A DNA stretch of 64,000 bases. Origin: Phycisphaeraceae bacterium (GTDB lineage: Bacteria > Planctomycetota > Phycisphaerae > Phycisphaerales > SM1A02). The position numbers and the translations under genes were made by a program. Below the pieces are notes generated by a model. It was given only the letters and a program-made list of their open reading frames with translations, ran no database searches and had not been told where the DNA came from. The stretch is from positions 3,043,205 to 3,107,204 of the forward strand of contig CP054178.1 of the NCBI GenBank assembly GCA_015709595.1, in the 5' to 3' direction. Shown one piece after another: positions 44,077 through 52,892 of this stretch (its first letter is position 1; each line of letters opens with the position of its first letter).

Positions 44077-44643
44077 TCAGTTCGCCTTGCCCGCGACGAA
44101 GACGCCGCGCTCGTGCTTCTTGAAGCGGGCCTTGTCTCCCTTCGCAGCGATCTCGCGGATGATGGCGGCGTAGAGCGTGGCCTCGGGGGTCTTGCCGCCG
44201 GGCGAGCGCCACAGGCCCTTGGCCTCCATCGCGGCGATCATCTCCTTGGCCCGCATCGGCACCTCGCTGGCGGCGAGCACCTGGGCGGCGGCGTCGAGCG
44301 CGCTGACGCGCTTGGGCTTGACGGGCTTCGGAGCCTTCAGCACCTTCGGCGTCGTCGCTGCATTCGCCTTGGACTTCGGGGCCGTCGAAGCCTTCGCGGC
44401 CTTGTCGCTCTTGGGTGCCTTGCTCTTCGCCTTCGCGTGGGGCGCGTCCGGGGCGGGGCCGAGCACCGCCGGGCCGAAGACCGCGACCGCCGCCCGCTCG
44501 GCGAGGCGGTGGGCCTCCTCGCGCGTCGGCGGGGTCGTGTCGTCGGGCGTCGCGGTTGCCTTCGTGGCCTTGCGGGCCTTCCACGCCGCGCTTATCTCGC
44601 GCTGGACCTTGCCCATGTTCCTGACCGATCCCTTGCGTGCCAT
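44077..44643 (-). CDS. HARE-HTH domain protein with basic linker
   Basis: A 188-residue protein. The N-terminal 110 residues are Lys/Ala/Pro-rich and disordered. The C-terminal domain (about 113-185) reads [37 protein letters not shown] and [14 protein letters not shown], the HARE-HTH pattern known from bacterial RNA polymerase delta and eukaryotic ASXL proteins. It should bind DNA or chromatin-like complexes. AAGGAG precedes the ATG. It is the last of four small reverse-strand genes. Confidence 0.72.
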   Translation of the reverse strand: MARKGSVRNMGKVQREISAAWKARKATKATATPDDTTPPTREEAHRLAERAAVAVFGPAVLGPAPDAPHAKAKSKAPKSDKAAKASTAPKSKANAATTPKVLKAPKPVKPKRVSALDAAAQVLAASEVPMRAKEMIAAMEAKGLWRSPGGKTPEATLYAAIIREIAAKGDKARFKKHERGVFVAGKAN

Positions 44644-44745
44644 GTCGGACTCCTTCTGTCGGGTGCGAATGCCCGCCGCACGCTGCGGCGGGTCGTGGGG
44701 GGAAGCGTGGCGGACGCGGCTCCCCGCGTCGCCGCGCGGCGGGGG

Positions 44746-45009
44746 TCACTCGGCGTCGCGCAGGAACTCCTCGATGCGCTCGCGCTCCATCCCGCTGAGG
44801 AAGCCGACCAGGTAGATCAGGTCGCTGCGGACCTTGCCGAGGTTGCCGGGCAGGCCCCAGTTGCGCGGGTCGGCCTTGGCTCGCTCGTCGTGCTTGTCGA
44901 GCTCCATCTCGAGCACGTCGAGCAGGCGGGCGATGTCGCTGCGGCGGGCGGCGTAGATCTCGGCGGCGGTGGGTTCGGTCTTCGTGGTCTTGGGGGTGCG
45001 CTTGGTCAT
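44746..45009 (-). CDS. Small hypothetical phage protein
   Basis: An 87-residue protein, highly charged, with helices around residues 17-40 (EIYAARRSDIARLLDVLE) and a conserved-looking end (GLPGNLGKVRSDLIYLVGFLSGMERERIEEF). No family was recognised. AAGGAG precedes the ATG. It is part of a reverse-strand block of four small genes with the same strong ribosome site. Confidence 0.6.
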   Translation of the reverse strand: MTKRTPKTTKTEPTAAEIYAARRSDIARLLDVLEMELDKHDERAKADPRNWGLPGNLGKVRSDLIYLVGFLSGMERERIEEFLRDAE

Positions 45010-45078
45010 GGTCGTGCTCCTTGGGGTTCGAGGTGCTGGTGGTCTCCGGTAAACACCGAAGCCCGCGTGACGCGGGCT

Positions 45079-45387
45079 TCAGGTCGTCGGGTCGGTTGGG
45101 AGTTCGGGGTTTCGCGGCCCCGCCGGGGCTTCCCGCCCGGTCGCTTCGCGGGCCGCGTCGGTTCGTCCCTGGCGGTAGCCGGTGTGCAGCCCCTCGCGGT
45201 AGCCGCTCTCGAAGGCGTGGCGGACCAGGTCGCGGATCGACCAGACCGGGATCTCGTGGATGTCGAGGCAGTCGCGCTTGCGCGTCTCCAGCGTCTCGAG
45301 CAGCAGTTCGACCTTGGCCCATTCCATCTCGGCGTCGAGGGCCTTCTGCTTGGTGATCGCGTCGATGTTGGTGCGCTTGGTGCTCAC
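45079..45387 (-). CDS. Small hypothetical phage protein
   Basis: A 102-residue protein with a helical, charged N-terminus (ALDAEMEWAKVELLLETLETR) and a mixed C-terminus ending in a Pro-rich tail. Start GTG 45387 has AAAGGA upstream. No motif was recognised. Neighbours on both sides are similar small genes on the same strand. Confidence 0.58.
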   Translation of the reverse strand: MSTKRTNIDAITKQKALDAEMEWAKVELLLETLETRKRDCLDIHEIPVWSIRDLVRHAFESGYREGLHTGYRQGRTDAAREATGREAPAGPRNPELPTDPTT

Positions 45388-45399
45388 GGCGGCGTCCTT

Positions 45400-45738
45400 T
45401 CAGCGGTTGGTGGTGATCGAGGCGAGGAGGGCGGCGATCGCGTGGGCGACGTTCAGCACCGCCGCGGTGGTGCGGACCTCGTCGGGCGTGCCGAGTCGGA
45501 AGGACGCGCTCGAAACAGTGACCTCCCACACCGACCCGTAGGCGACGTGGGCGTTGATGCAGATCGGGCTGCCGCCGGGCGTGGGCAGGTCGATGCTGAC
45601 CTCCGGGTTCGCCGTCCCCCCCGCGTCGCTGTGCGCCACCTTGGCAAAGCCGAAGGGCGTGGTGTTGGCGAGCGCCCGCAGGGCGGGGAGCATCGCGTCG
45701 AGGTCGGCCTTGGTCGGGATGGTGTTCTTCGTGTTCAT
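45400..45738 (-). CDS. Small hypothetical phage protein
   Basis: A 112-residue protein with no recognised family. Beta-like stretches (EVSIDLPTPGGSPICINAHVAYGS, in two parts, and VWEVTVSSASFRLG) precede a C-terminal helix rich in Ala. ATG 45738 has AAGGAG 9 bases upstream. It begins the reverse-strand block and is divergent from the terminase genes. Confidence 0.58.
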   Translation of the reverse strand: MNTKNTIPTKADLDAMLPALRALANTTPFGFAKVAHSDAGGTANPEVSIDLPTPGGSPICINAHVAYGSVWEVTVSSASFRLGTPDEVRTTAAVLNVAHAIAALLASITTNR

Positions 45739-45822
45739 CGCTGCGCTCTCCTTCGTGGGGGTCGCGGGGTTCCGGCCCGCGTTGTGACACATGAAGCCGT
45801 GACATCGCGCGGACATCAAGGC

Positions 45823-45847
45823 GATTCGGCGAGGATTCGCCGAGAAT
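45823..45847. promoter_or_regulatory. Imperfect inverted repeat between divergent operons
   Basis: GATTCGGCGA followed by TTCGCCGAGAATC forms an imperfect hairpin in the 180-base gap between the reverse-strand block and the terminase genes. Its position suits an operator for both, but no protein can be assigned. Confidence 0.35.
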
Positions 45848-45917
45848 CTGCGGCTTGTGGGCAAACATGCCGACACGGGGCCACCCGGGCGGGAGTTCCA
45901 ACGCCGGGAGGTCCGGG

Positions 45918-46178
45918 ATGACTCCCGAACACGCGCCTAGTGCCGGCCCCTCTCCCGCCGCACAGGGAATGTCCCGGCTGAATCCGGGCGCGCTGTCGGT
46001 GGCCGACGCCGCCCGCGTGCTGTCGCGCCTCGGCGGCAAGTCCGTCACGGAGGAGATGCTCCGCGCCGACATCGACGCCGGCGCGCCAACGAACGCGAAC
46101 GGCACCATCAACCTCGTGCATTACGCGGCGTGGCTGGTGAAGGAGATGGCGGCTTCCGGAGGTGGTGGTGGCGATTGA
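45918..46178 (+). CDS. Candidate small terminase subunit or terminase-linked DNA-binding protein
   Basis: An 86-residue protein. Its pattern LSVADAARVLSRLGG...EEMLRADIDAGAP...INLVHYAAWLVKE closely resembles the N-terminus of the large terminase that follows (LRPGELARLLN...ERQLHRHRTRAGF...VDLFRYVAWLV). Position before the large subunit and an HTH-like make-up suggest a DNA-recognition role; the size is short for TerS. ATG 45918 has GGGAGG upstream. It overlaps the next gene by 17 bases. Confidence 0.62.
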   Translation: MTPEHAPSAGPSPAAQGMSRLNPGALSVADAARVLSRLGGKSVTEEMLRADIDAGAPTNANGTINLVHYAAWLVKEMAASGGGGGD

Positions 46179-48465
46179 CCCGCGCCAACTCAGGCCCGGC
46201 GAACTCGCGCGGTTGCTGAACAGCACACCGCTGGGCGAGGTGATCAGCGAGCGGCAGCTCCACCGTCACCGCACGCGCGCGGGGTTCCGCGTCGTGGCGG
46301 ATGGCGACGCGGGGAAGGTGGATCTGTTCCGGTACGTCGCGTGGCTCGTCACGACCCGGCACGAGGCGCTCGCGGAGGCGGCCCGCCAGCCGGAGGGGCT
46401 GACAGGCTACGAGGCGATGAAGGAGCGGGCGCGGCAGCGCAACGCCATGCTCTCGCTCTCGGGGAGGGACATCGGCGACCTGCCTGAGGTGGCAGACCCC
46501 AAGCGGAAGGAGAGGGCGGCACGCGACTTCCGGTACTTCTGCGAGGCGTACTTCCCGCAGACGTTCCACCTCAAGTGGTCGGACGATCACCTGAAGGTCA
46601 TCGCCAAGATCGAGCAGGCGGTGCTGGAGGGCGGGCTGTTCGCGATGGCTATGCCGCGCGGCAGCGGCAAGACCAGCCTGTGCGAGACCGCCTGCCTCTG
46701 GGCGCTCGTGTGCGGGCACCGGGAGTTTGTGGCGCTCGTCGGCTCGGACGAAGAGCACGCGGCGGGGATGCTCGAGTCGATCAAGGCGGAGCTGGAGAAC
46801 AGCGAGGTCCTCGGGGCCGACTTCCCGGAGGTCTGCCATCCCATCCGCTCGCTGGAGGGCATCCACCAGCGTGCGTCGGGACAGTTGTACCAGGGCAGGC
46901 AGACGCACATCGGGTGGACGGCGCGCGAGATCGTGCTGCCGACCATCCCGGGTTCGGCGGCGTCGGGGTCCATCATCCGCGTCGCGGGGATCACCGGGCG
47001 CATCCGTGGCATGAAGCACAAGCGCGTCGATGGCGTGAGCGTTCGCCCGTCGCTCGTGCTGATCGACGATCCGCAGACCGACGAGAGCGCGCGGTCCCCG
47101 TCGCAGTGCGCCAACCGCGAGCGAATCCTCGCCGGCGCGATCCTGGGCCTGGCTGGGCCGGGGAAGAAGATCGCGGGGCTGATGACGCTGACGGTGGTCC
47201 GCCCGGACGACCTGGCCGATCGCATCCTCGATCGGGACAAGCACCCGCAGTGGCAGGGCGAGCGGACGAAGATGGTGTACGCCTTCCCGGCGCGGGAGGC
47301 GCTGTGGCAGCGGTACGCGGAGATCCGGGCCGAGGGGCTGCGCAGCGACCGGGGCATCAAGGCGGCCACGGAGTTTTACAAGCAGCACCGGATCGCGATG
47401 GACGAGGGTGCGGTGGTCGCCTGGCCCGAGCGATTCAACCACGACGAGATCTCCGCCCTCCAGCACGCGATGAACCTGAAGCTCCAGAACGAGGCGGCGT
47501 TCTTCGCGGAGTACCAGAACGAGCCGCTGCCGGAGGTGCAGGCGACTGACGACCTGCTCAGCGCCGACCAGATCGCGGCGAAGTTGAGCGGGCACCCGCG
47601 CGGAGAGGTGCCCCTGGGCTGCACGCGCCTGACGATGTTCGTGGACGTGCAGGGCAAGGCGCTGTTCTACCTGGTGGCCGCGTGGGAGAACGACTTTACG
47701 GGCTACGTCATCGACTACGGCACCGAACCCGACCAGAAGGCCCCCCACGGGTACTTCACGCTCCGCGACCTGCGGCGGACGCTGGCGACGGCCGCGCCCC
47801 GTGCCGGTGTCGAGGGAGCGATCTACGCCGGGCTGGAGCGGTTGATCGGCGCGACCGTTGCCCGCGAGTGGCGGCGCGACGACGGCGCGATGGTGCGCAT
47901 CGACCGCTGCCTGATCGATGCCAACTGGGGCTCGTCCACGGACGTGGTGTACCAGTTCTGCCGCCAGTCCCCGCACGCGGGCGTGCTCATGCCCAGCCAC
48001 GGGCGGTACGTCGGGGCGTCGAGCGTCCCGTTCTCGGATTACAAGCGCAAGCGCGGCGAGCGCGTCGGGCTCAACTGGCGCGTGCCCGTGGTGACGGGCA
48101 AGCGCGCCGTGCGGCACGTCGTCTTCGACACGAACTACTGGAAATCGTTCGTGCACGCACGCCTGGCGGTGCCGATGGGCGACCCTGGCTGTCTGTCTCT
48201 CTTCGGCAGCAAGCCGGAGGCGCACCGGCTCATCGCCGAGCACCTGACCAGCGAGTACCGCGTGAAGACCGAGGGTCGGGGCCGCACAGTCGATGAGTGG
48301 AAGCTCCGCGTCGACGGGCTCGACAACCACTGGCTCGACTGCCTTGTCGGCGCGGCGGTGGCGGCGTCGATGCATGGGGTGGTGCTTTTCGGAACGGACG
48401 CCGAGGCAACGCCGCGCCGGCGGCTGCGGCTGTCGGCGCTGCAGCACGGGAGAAAGACATGGTGA
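46162..48465 (+). CDS. terL: Phage terminase large subunit
   Basis: A 767-residue packaging motor. An N-terminal HTH-like extension (about 1-70) is followed by the ATPase domain with Walker A MPRGSGKTS at 164-172 and Walker B VLIDDPQTDE. The C-terminal nuclease region has TMFVDVQG, LIDANWGSSTD and a late NHWLDCLVGAAVAA segment typical of RNase H-like terminase nucleases. Start GTG 46162 lies in a GTG triplet after GGAGG. The extra N-terminal domain repeats the small protein encoded just before. Confidence 0.9.
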   Translation: MVVAIDPRQLRPGELARLLNSTPLGEVISERQLHRHRTRAGFRVVADGDAGKVDLFRYVAWLVTTRHEALAEAARQPEGLTGYEAMKERARQRNAMLSLSGRDIGDLPEVADPKRKERAARDFRYFCEAYFPQTFHLKWSDDHLKVIAKIEQAVLEGGLFAMAMPRGSGKTSLCETACLWALVCGHREFVALVGSDEEHAAGMLESIKAELENSEVLGADFPEVCHPIRSLEGIHQRASGQLYQGRQTHIGWTAREIVLPTIPGSAASGSIIRVAGITGRIRGMKHKRVDGVSVRPSLVLIDDPQTDESARSPSQCANRERILAGAILGLAGPGKKIAGLMTLTVVRPDDLADRILDRDKHPQWQGERTKMVYAFPAREALWQRYAEIRAEGLRSDRGIKAATEFYKQHRIAMDEGAVVAWPERFNHDEISALQHAMNLKLQNEAAFFAEYQNEPLPEVQATDDLLSADQIAAKLSGHPRGEVPLGCTRLTMFVDVQGKALFYLVAAWENDFTGYVIDYGTEPDQKAPHGYFTLRDLRRTLATAAPRAGVEGAIYAGLERLIGATVAREWRRDDGAMVRIDRCLIDANWGSSTDVVYQFCRQSPHAGVLMPSHGRYVGASSVPFSDYKRKRGERVGLNWRVPVVTGKRAVRHVVFDTNYWKSFVHARLAVPMGDPGCLSLFGSKPEAHRLIAEHLTSEYRVKTEGRGRTVDEWKLRVDGLDNHWLDCLVGAAVAASMHGVVLFGTDAEATPRRRLRLSALQHGRKTW

Positions 48466-48638
48466 AGGACTCACCGGCTGTCAACCCGAGTGCGCGCGAG
48501 GCACGCGGCCTGCGATGCCCCAAGTGCGGGTGCGGCCACCTTCCGGTGCGGTACACGCGGCAGCAGAACGGCCACATCATGCGGGTAAGACGGTGCCGCC
48601 ACTGCGGGCACCGCGTCGTCACCCGCGAGCGTCCGTAG
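48459..48638 (+). CDS. Small zinc-ribbon protein, NrdR-like ribbon
   Basis: A 59-residue protein. CPKCGCGHLPVRYTRQQNG and then RVRRCRHCGHRVVTRER give four cysteines in an NrdR-type ribbon (the RRRRCxxCGxRxxTxER pattern). NrdR's ATP-cone is missing, so it cannot be the full regulator. It overlaps the terminase stop by 7 bases. Phage Ogr/Delta-type late activators are also small zinc proteins, a possible alternative. Confidence 0.68.
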   Translation: MVKDSPAVNPSAREARGLRCPKCGCGHLPVRYTRQQNGHIMRVRRCRHCGHRVVTRERP

Positions 48639-48730
48639 CGCCGCCCCCCCCCTGGTACACATCTGTACGAACCTGCTGCGCCGAGGAGTCTCCGCGAGGT
48701 TTTGACGCGGCGGCGCGTCGGAATGGGTGG

Positions 48731-48982
48731 ATGATCACGCACATCCCACCCATGACCGACGCGCGCACCGCAGCCAAACTCAAGCTCGAACTGCGGCTGA
48801 CACCCGGTGTCGACCGCGAGGACGCGGCGCAGGAGGCATGGCTCGCGCACATGGAGGGACGCAATCCTGCCCGCGCCGTCAACACCTTCGCGCAGCGCGA
48901 GCGGCGGTACCGTCGCAGGCAGCGTGCCGTAGGCGGGCGTGCCGAAGTGCTCGGCGCGACGGAGCACTGCCATGCCCGGTGA
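48731..48982 (+). CDS. Small hypothetical protein
   Basis: An 83-residue, Arg/Ala-rich protein (TAAKLKLELRLTPGV, DREDAAQEAWLAHMEG, RRYRRRQRAVGG). The helical acidic segment faintly recalls a sigma-factor region 2, but the rest does not support that. ATG 48731 or 48752 may be used. It overlaps the next gene by 11 bases, typical of the late operon. Confidence 0.5.
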   Translation: MITHIPPMTDARTAAKLKLELRLTPGVDREDAAQEAWLAHMEGRNPARAVNTFAQRERRYRRRQRAVGGRAEVLGATEHCHAR

Positions 48983-49193
48983 TCCCCAAGCCACGCCCGG
49001 TCTTGACCACACCATCCGCGACAACGCGTCTCAGCCCGCGAAGGCGTCGGTGGACGGCCAGACTGTCGAGCAGCATTCGCTGAAGGACCAGATCGAGGCG
49101 GATCGGTACCTCGCGTCGAAGCAGGCCGCGCGGACGCCAAGGAATGCCCTGCGGCTGACGCGACTGGTTCCGCCCGGGGCGGAGGGGGGCTGA
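48972..49193 (+). CDS. Small protein before portal, gpW-like position
   Basis: A 73-residue protein ending in HSLKDQIEADRYLASKQAA and LRLTRLVPPGAEGG. Small proteins with this end occur directly before portal genes in tailed phages, where gpW-type connectors lie; homology to gpW is not shown by sequence. GGAG precedes ATG 48972. Its stop overlaps the portal start (TGATG). Confidence 0.62.
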   Translation: MPGDPQATPGLDHTIRDNASQPAKASVDGQTVEQHSLKDQIEADRYLASKQAARTPRNALRLTRLVPPGAEGG

Positions 49194-50689
49194 TGCTCGG
49201 ACTCTTCAAACTCCGTTCGAGCACCCCCCACGCTCCCGCTCCGCCGAGGGGTCGCTCGGCCCACAAGGGCGGCTTCCTGCGTCGGCTCGTCGTGGGCACC
49301 GCGCTCCGCGCCGGGTTCGACTCGGCCGTCACCAACGACCTCAACCGCAAGCATTGGGCCAACGCCGACGGCCTGAGCGCCGATGCGGCCGCTTCGCCCG
49401 AGGTTCGGCGGACGCTCCGCAACCGCGCCCGCTACGAGACGGCGAACAACGCCTACGCGAAGGGCATCGTGCTGACCCTCGCCAACGACGTGGTGGGCAC
49501 CGGCCCGCGCCTGCAGCTGCTCACCGAGGACGACGACGCCAACGAGCGGATCGAACAAGCGTTCATGTCGTGGACGAAGGCGATCGGGCTGCCGGAGAAG
49601 CTGCGCACCATGCGGGCCTCCCGCGCCACTGATGGTGAAGTGTTCGCGGTTCTCGTGAGCAATCCCCGACTGCCGACGCCCGTCAAACTCGACATCCGGC
49701 TCGTCGAGGCCGACCAGGTCACGACGCCGGACCTCTGGCCCGTGGACGACAACGCGGTGGACGGCATTGTCTTCGACGCCTTCGGCAACCCGGTCGAGTA
49801 CCACGTCCTCAAGGGGCACCCGGGCGACACACGCACCGGATTCCTTGGGATCGAGTACGACCGCCTGCCCGCCGAGTCGGTGCTGCATTACTTCCGGGTC
49901 GATCGCGCCGGACAGAGCCGCGGCGTCCCGGACATCACGCCGGCGCTGCCGCTCTTCGCGCAGTTGCGCCGGTTCACGCTGGCGGTGCTGGGCGCGGCGG
50001 AGACCGCCGCCGACTTTGCGGGCATTCTCTACACCGACGCCCCCGCCAACGGCGAGGCCGAGGCGGTCGAGCCGATGGACGCCATCGAGCTCGAGGCCCG
50101 CTCGCTCCTGACCATGCCCGGCGGCTGGAAGATGGCGCAGGTGCAGGCCGAACAGCCCTCGACCACCTACGCCGAGTTCAAGCGTGAGATCCTCAACGAG
50201 ATCGCCCGCTGCCTGAACATGCCCTTCAACGTCGCGGCGTGCAACTCGTCGGGGTACAACTACGCCAGCGGTCGCCTCGACCACCAGACGTACTTCAAGA
50301 GCATCCGCGTCGAGCAGGAGCACCTGGCTTGCGTCGTGCTCGACCGGCTCCTCGACGCGTGGCTGCGCGAGGCGGTGCTGATCTCGGATCTGCTGCCGCT
50401 CCCGGTGCGCACGCTGGTCGCCGGCGGTCAGAGTCTCCCGCACCAGTGGTTCTGGGATGGCAACGAGCACGTGGACCCGGCCAAGGAGGCGACGGCGCAG
50501 GCGACGCGTCTGGCGTCGCACACCACCACGCTCGCAGCGGAGTACGCCAAGCAGGGACGCGACTGGGAGAACGAACTCCGCCAGCGGGCCAAGGAATTCT
50601 CGCTGATGAAGGAGCTGGGGCTCGCGCCCGAGCAGGCCGAGTCGCTCGCTCCTGTCGGTACGGGCAAGGAGGACGACGATGCCGAGTGA
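49193..50689 (+). CDS. Phage portal protein, lambda family
   Basis: A 498-residue portal. The N-terminal part has LRNRARYETANNAYAKGIV, typical of lambda gpB-type portals, and the middle has HYFRVDRAGQSRGVPDITP. The C-terminus has ASGRLDHQTYFKSI and KEATAQATRLASHTTTL, the clip and wing segments. Portals form the dodecameric DNA channel in the capsid vertex. It overlaps the next gene by 11 bases. Confidence 0.92.
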   Translation: MLGLFKLRSSTPHAPAPPRGRSAHKGGFLRRLVVGTALRAGFDSAVTNDLNRKHWANADGLSADAAASPEVRRTLRNRARYETANNAYAKGIVLTLANDVVGTGPRLQLLTEDDDANERIEQAFMSWTKAIGLPEKLRTMRASRATDGEVFAVLVSNPRLPTPVKLDIRLVEADQVTTPDLWPVDDNAVDGIVFDAFGNPVEYHVLKGHPGDTRTGFLGIEYDRLPAESVLHYFRVDRAGQSRGVPDITPALPLFAQLRRFTLAVLGAAETAADFAGILYTDAPANGEAEAVEPMDAIELEARSLLTMPGGWKMAQVQAEQPSTTYAEFKREILNEIARCLNMPFNVAACNSSGYNYASGRLDHQTYFKSIRVEQEHLACVVLDRLLDAWLREAVLISDLLPLPVRTLVAGGQSLPHQWFWDGNEHVDPAKEATAQATRLASHTTTLAAEYAKQGRDWENELRQRAKEFSLMKELGLAPEQAESLAPVGTGKEDDDAE

Positions 50690-52808
50690 ACGGCTGCTGA
50701 ACCTGTGCGCACCCGTCGAGGGTTGGATCGAAGCCGCCCCTGCGACGGGCGATGGGCAGGCCGCGAGCCTTCGCCGGTTCTCGATGGTGGCCTACACCGG
50801 CGGGCCGATGGTCCTGGCGGGCTGGCCGCACCCCGTAGTCGTCGACCTCGCGGGGCTGCAGGTCGCCGGCGGCGGCTTGAAGAGTCGCCCGATCCTCAAG
50901 GACCACAATCGCTCCCTCATCGTCGGGCACACCGATTCGGTCCGCATCGAGGGCTCGCAACTGCTCGTCTCGGGAGTGATCTCCGGGGCCGGGCCTGTGG
51001 CGCGAGAGATTGTCGAGAGCAGCCGGAACGGCTTCCCGTGGCAGGCGTCGCTGGGCGCGATCGCCGGGCAGATGGAGTACGTGCCCAAGGGCAAGAAGGC
51101 CTCGGCCAACGGACGCGAGTTCGAGGGCCCCGTGCTGATCGCACGCAAGAGCACGCTGGGCGAGGTGAGTTTCGTGGCGCTGGGCGCGGACGACAACACG
51201 AGCGCGGCGGTCGCCGCCGGCGCTGTGCGGCCACCCACATCAGGCAAGGAGGACGACATGACGTTCGAGCAGTGGCTTGAGGCCAAGGGCTTTGACCCCG
51301 CTTGCCTCACCGACACGCAGAAGACCAACCTCGAGGCCCTGTTCAACGCCGAGTCCCAAGCCCCCCAGGGGGCGGGCGGCATGGATGCCGATCCCGACGG
51401 GGACGGCGAAGCGGGCGAGAGCACGGACGCCACCCCGCCGATCGCCCGCCTCCGCGCCGAGGTGGCCGCCGAGTCCAGGCGGATCGCCGAGGTCCGGCGG
51501 ATCTGCGCTGTCGGCGGCGGGAAGCACGCCGAGATCGAGGCCAGGGCCATCGCCGAGGGTTGGGACGCGAACAAGACCGAGCTCGCGGTGCTCCGCGCCG
51601 AGCGCCCGTCGCTGGTCGGGGGCGGCGTTCGTGGCGACAAGGACCCCGCTCAGGCGGGCCTCGCCCTGGAGGCCGCGCTGTGCCTCTCGGCGGGTCTGCC
51701 CGAGAAGCAGGTGGGCGAGTGGTACGACGATCGCACCATGAACGCCGCGTTGGCACGCGATCTGCGCGGGGCGGGGCTGCACTCGCTCATGTACGAGGTC
51801 ATCCGCGCGGGCGGCGAGCACGCGCGCCCGGGGCGCGTGGACAACGACACCATCCGGACCGCCTTCAACGCCGAGCGGCGGCTCATCCAGGCGGCGGGCG
51901 GGGGTGGGGGTTTCACCACGATCTCGCTCTCGGGCATCCTGTCCAACGTCGCCAACAAGACCATGCTCGCGGCGTACACCGCCGTCGAGAGCGTCGTGGG
52001 CCACTTCTGCGCCGAGACGGACGTGAACGACTTCAAGGAGGTCACGCGCTACCGGCTCACCGGCAACGGCGTCTTCGAGAAGGTCGGCCCCGACGGAGAG
52101 CTCAAGCACGCGGGGCTCAGCGAGCAGGCGTACACCAACAAGGTCGAGACGTTCGGGCGGATGATCGCGCTCACGCGGCAGATGATGATCAACGACGACC
52201 TGGGGGCGTTCCTCCAGATCCCGCGCATCATCGGGCGCATGTCCGCCCTCAAGCGCGAGGAGGCGGTCTTCGAGCTGCTCCTGGCCAACCCGGCCAACTT
52301 CTTCGGCGTCGGCAACAAGAACTTCTTCTCGGGCGCGGACACGGCCCTGTCGATCGATGCCCTGACCAAGGGCGAGCAGATGTTCCTCGACCAGACCGAC
52401 ACGGACGGCAAGCCGATCCTGCTAGCCCCCGCCGTGCTGCTCGTGCCGTCGTCCCTCAAGGTCGCGGCCCAGGTCCTGATGACCGAGACGCGGATCAACG
52501 AGACGACCACCACCGACAAGGGCAAGCCCAGCGTCAACCCGCACGCGGGCAAGTGGAAGCCGGTCGCCAGCCCCTACCTCAACGCGCAGGGCATCTCGGG
52601 CGGAAGCGCCAAGGCGTGGTACCTCTTCGCCAACCCGGCGGACGTGGCGGCTATCGAGATCGCGTACCTGCGCGGCAAGCGCACGCCGACCATCGAGAGC
52701 GGCGAGACGGACTTCAACACGCTGGGGATGCAGTGGCGCGGCTACTTCGACTTCGGCGTCGCCATGCAGGACTTCCGCGCGGCGGTCAAGAGCAAGGGCG
52801 AGGCGTAA
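50679..52808 (+). CDS. Fused prohead protease and major capsid protein
   Basis: A 709-residue fusion. Residues 1-185 look like a prohead protease: LKDHNRSLIVGH (73-84), PWQASLGA with the candidate Ser (120-127), and LGEVSFVALGADDNT (160-174). A charged, Ala-rich scaffold-like linker covers about 190-330. The C-terminal part (about 330-709) matches Mu gpT-type major capsid proteins, with NNVANKTMLAAYTA-like and FETLGMQWRGYFDFGVA-like segments. Self-cleavage would release the capsid protein. No frameshift is needed; the reading frame is open throughout. Confidence 0.85.
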   Translation: MPSERLLNLCAPVEGWIEAAPATGDGQAASLRRFSMVAYTGGPMVLAGWPHPVVVDLAGLQVAGGGLKSRPILKDHNRSLIVGHTDSVRIEGSQLLVSGVISGAGPVAREIVESSRNGFPWQASLGAIAGQMEYVPKGKKASANGREFEGPVLIARKSTLGEVSFVALGADDNTSAAVAAGAVRPPTSGKEDDMTFEQWLEAKGFDPACLTDTQKTNLEALFNAESQAPQGAGGMDADPDGDGEAGESTDATPPIARLRAEVAAESRRIAEVRRICAVGGGKHAEIEARAIAEGWDANKTELAVLRAERPSLVGGGVRGDKDPAQAGLALEAALCLSAGLPEKQVGEWYDDRTMNAALARDLRGAGLHSLMYEVIRAGGEHARPGRVDNDTIRTAFNAERRLIQAAGGGGGFTTISLSGILSNVANKTMLAAYTAVESVVGHFCAETDVNDFKEVTRYRLTGNGVFEKVGPDGELKHAGLSEQAYTNKVETFGRMIALTRQMMINDDLGAFLQIPRIIGRMSALKREEAVFELLLANPANFFGVGNKNFFSGADTALSIDALTKGEQMFLDQTDTDGKPILLAPAVLLVPSSLKVAAQVLMTETRINETTTTDKGKPSVNPHAGKWKPVASPYLNAQGISGGSAKAWYLFANPADVAAIEIAYLRGKRTPTIESGETDFNTLGMQWRGYFDFGVAMQDFRAAVKSKGEA

Positions 52809-52892
52809 CCCCCCATGGGCGACTCGATCCCGATCGGAGGCGAAGGCGGCGATGGCGAGCCGGGCGGCGAGCCCGGCTCCGGAGGATCACAA

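Noticed and set aside
42415-45921. Very long open frame (over 1100 codons) across the methyltransferase and the reverse-strand genes
   Set aside because: It is a shadow frame: it crosses clear genes on both strands and its residues are Arg/Gly/Ala-rich with no domain.
43670-46111. Very long reverse-strand open frame (over 800 codons)
   Set aside because: High GC keeps the antisense frame open. It has no domain and overlaps well-supported small genes with good ribosome sites.
48731-48982. Sigma-factor-like small protein
   Set aside because: Only a short acidic helix recalls region 2; regions 3 and 4 are absent and the protein is too small.
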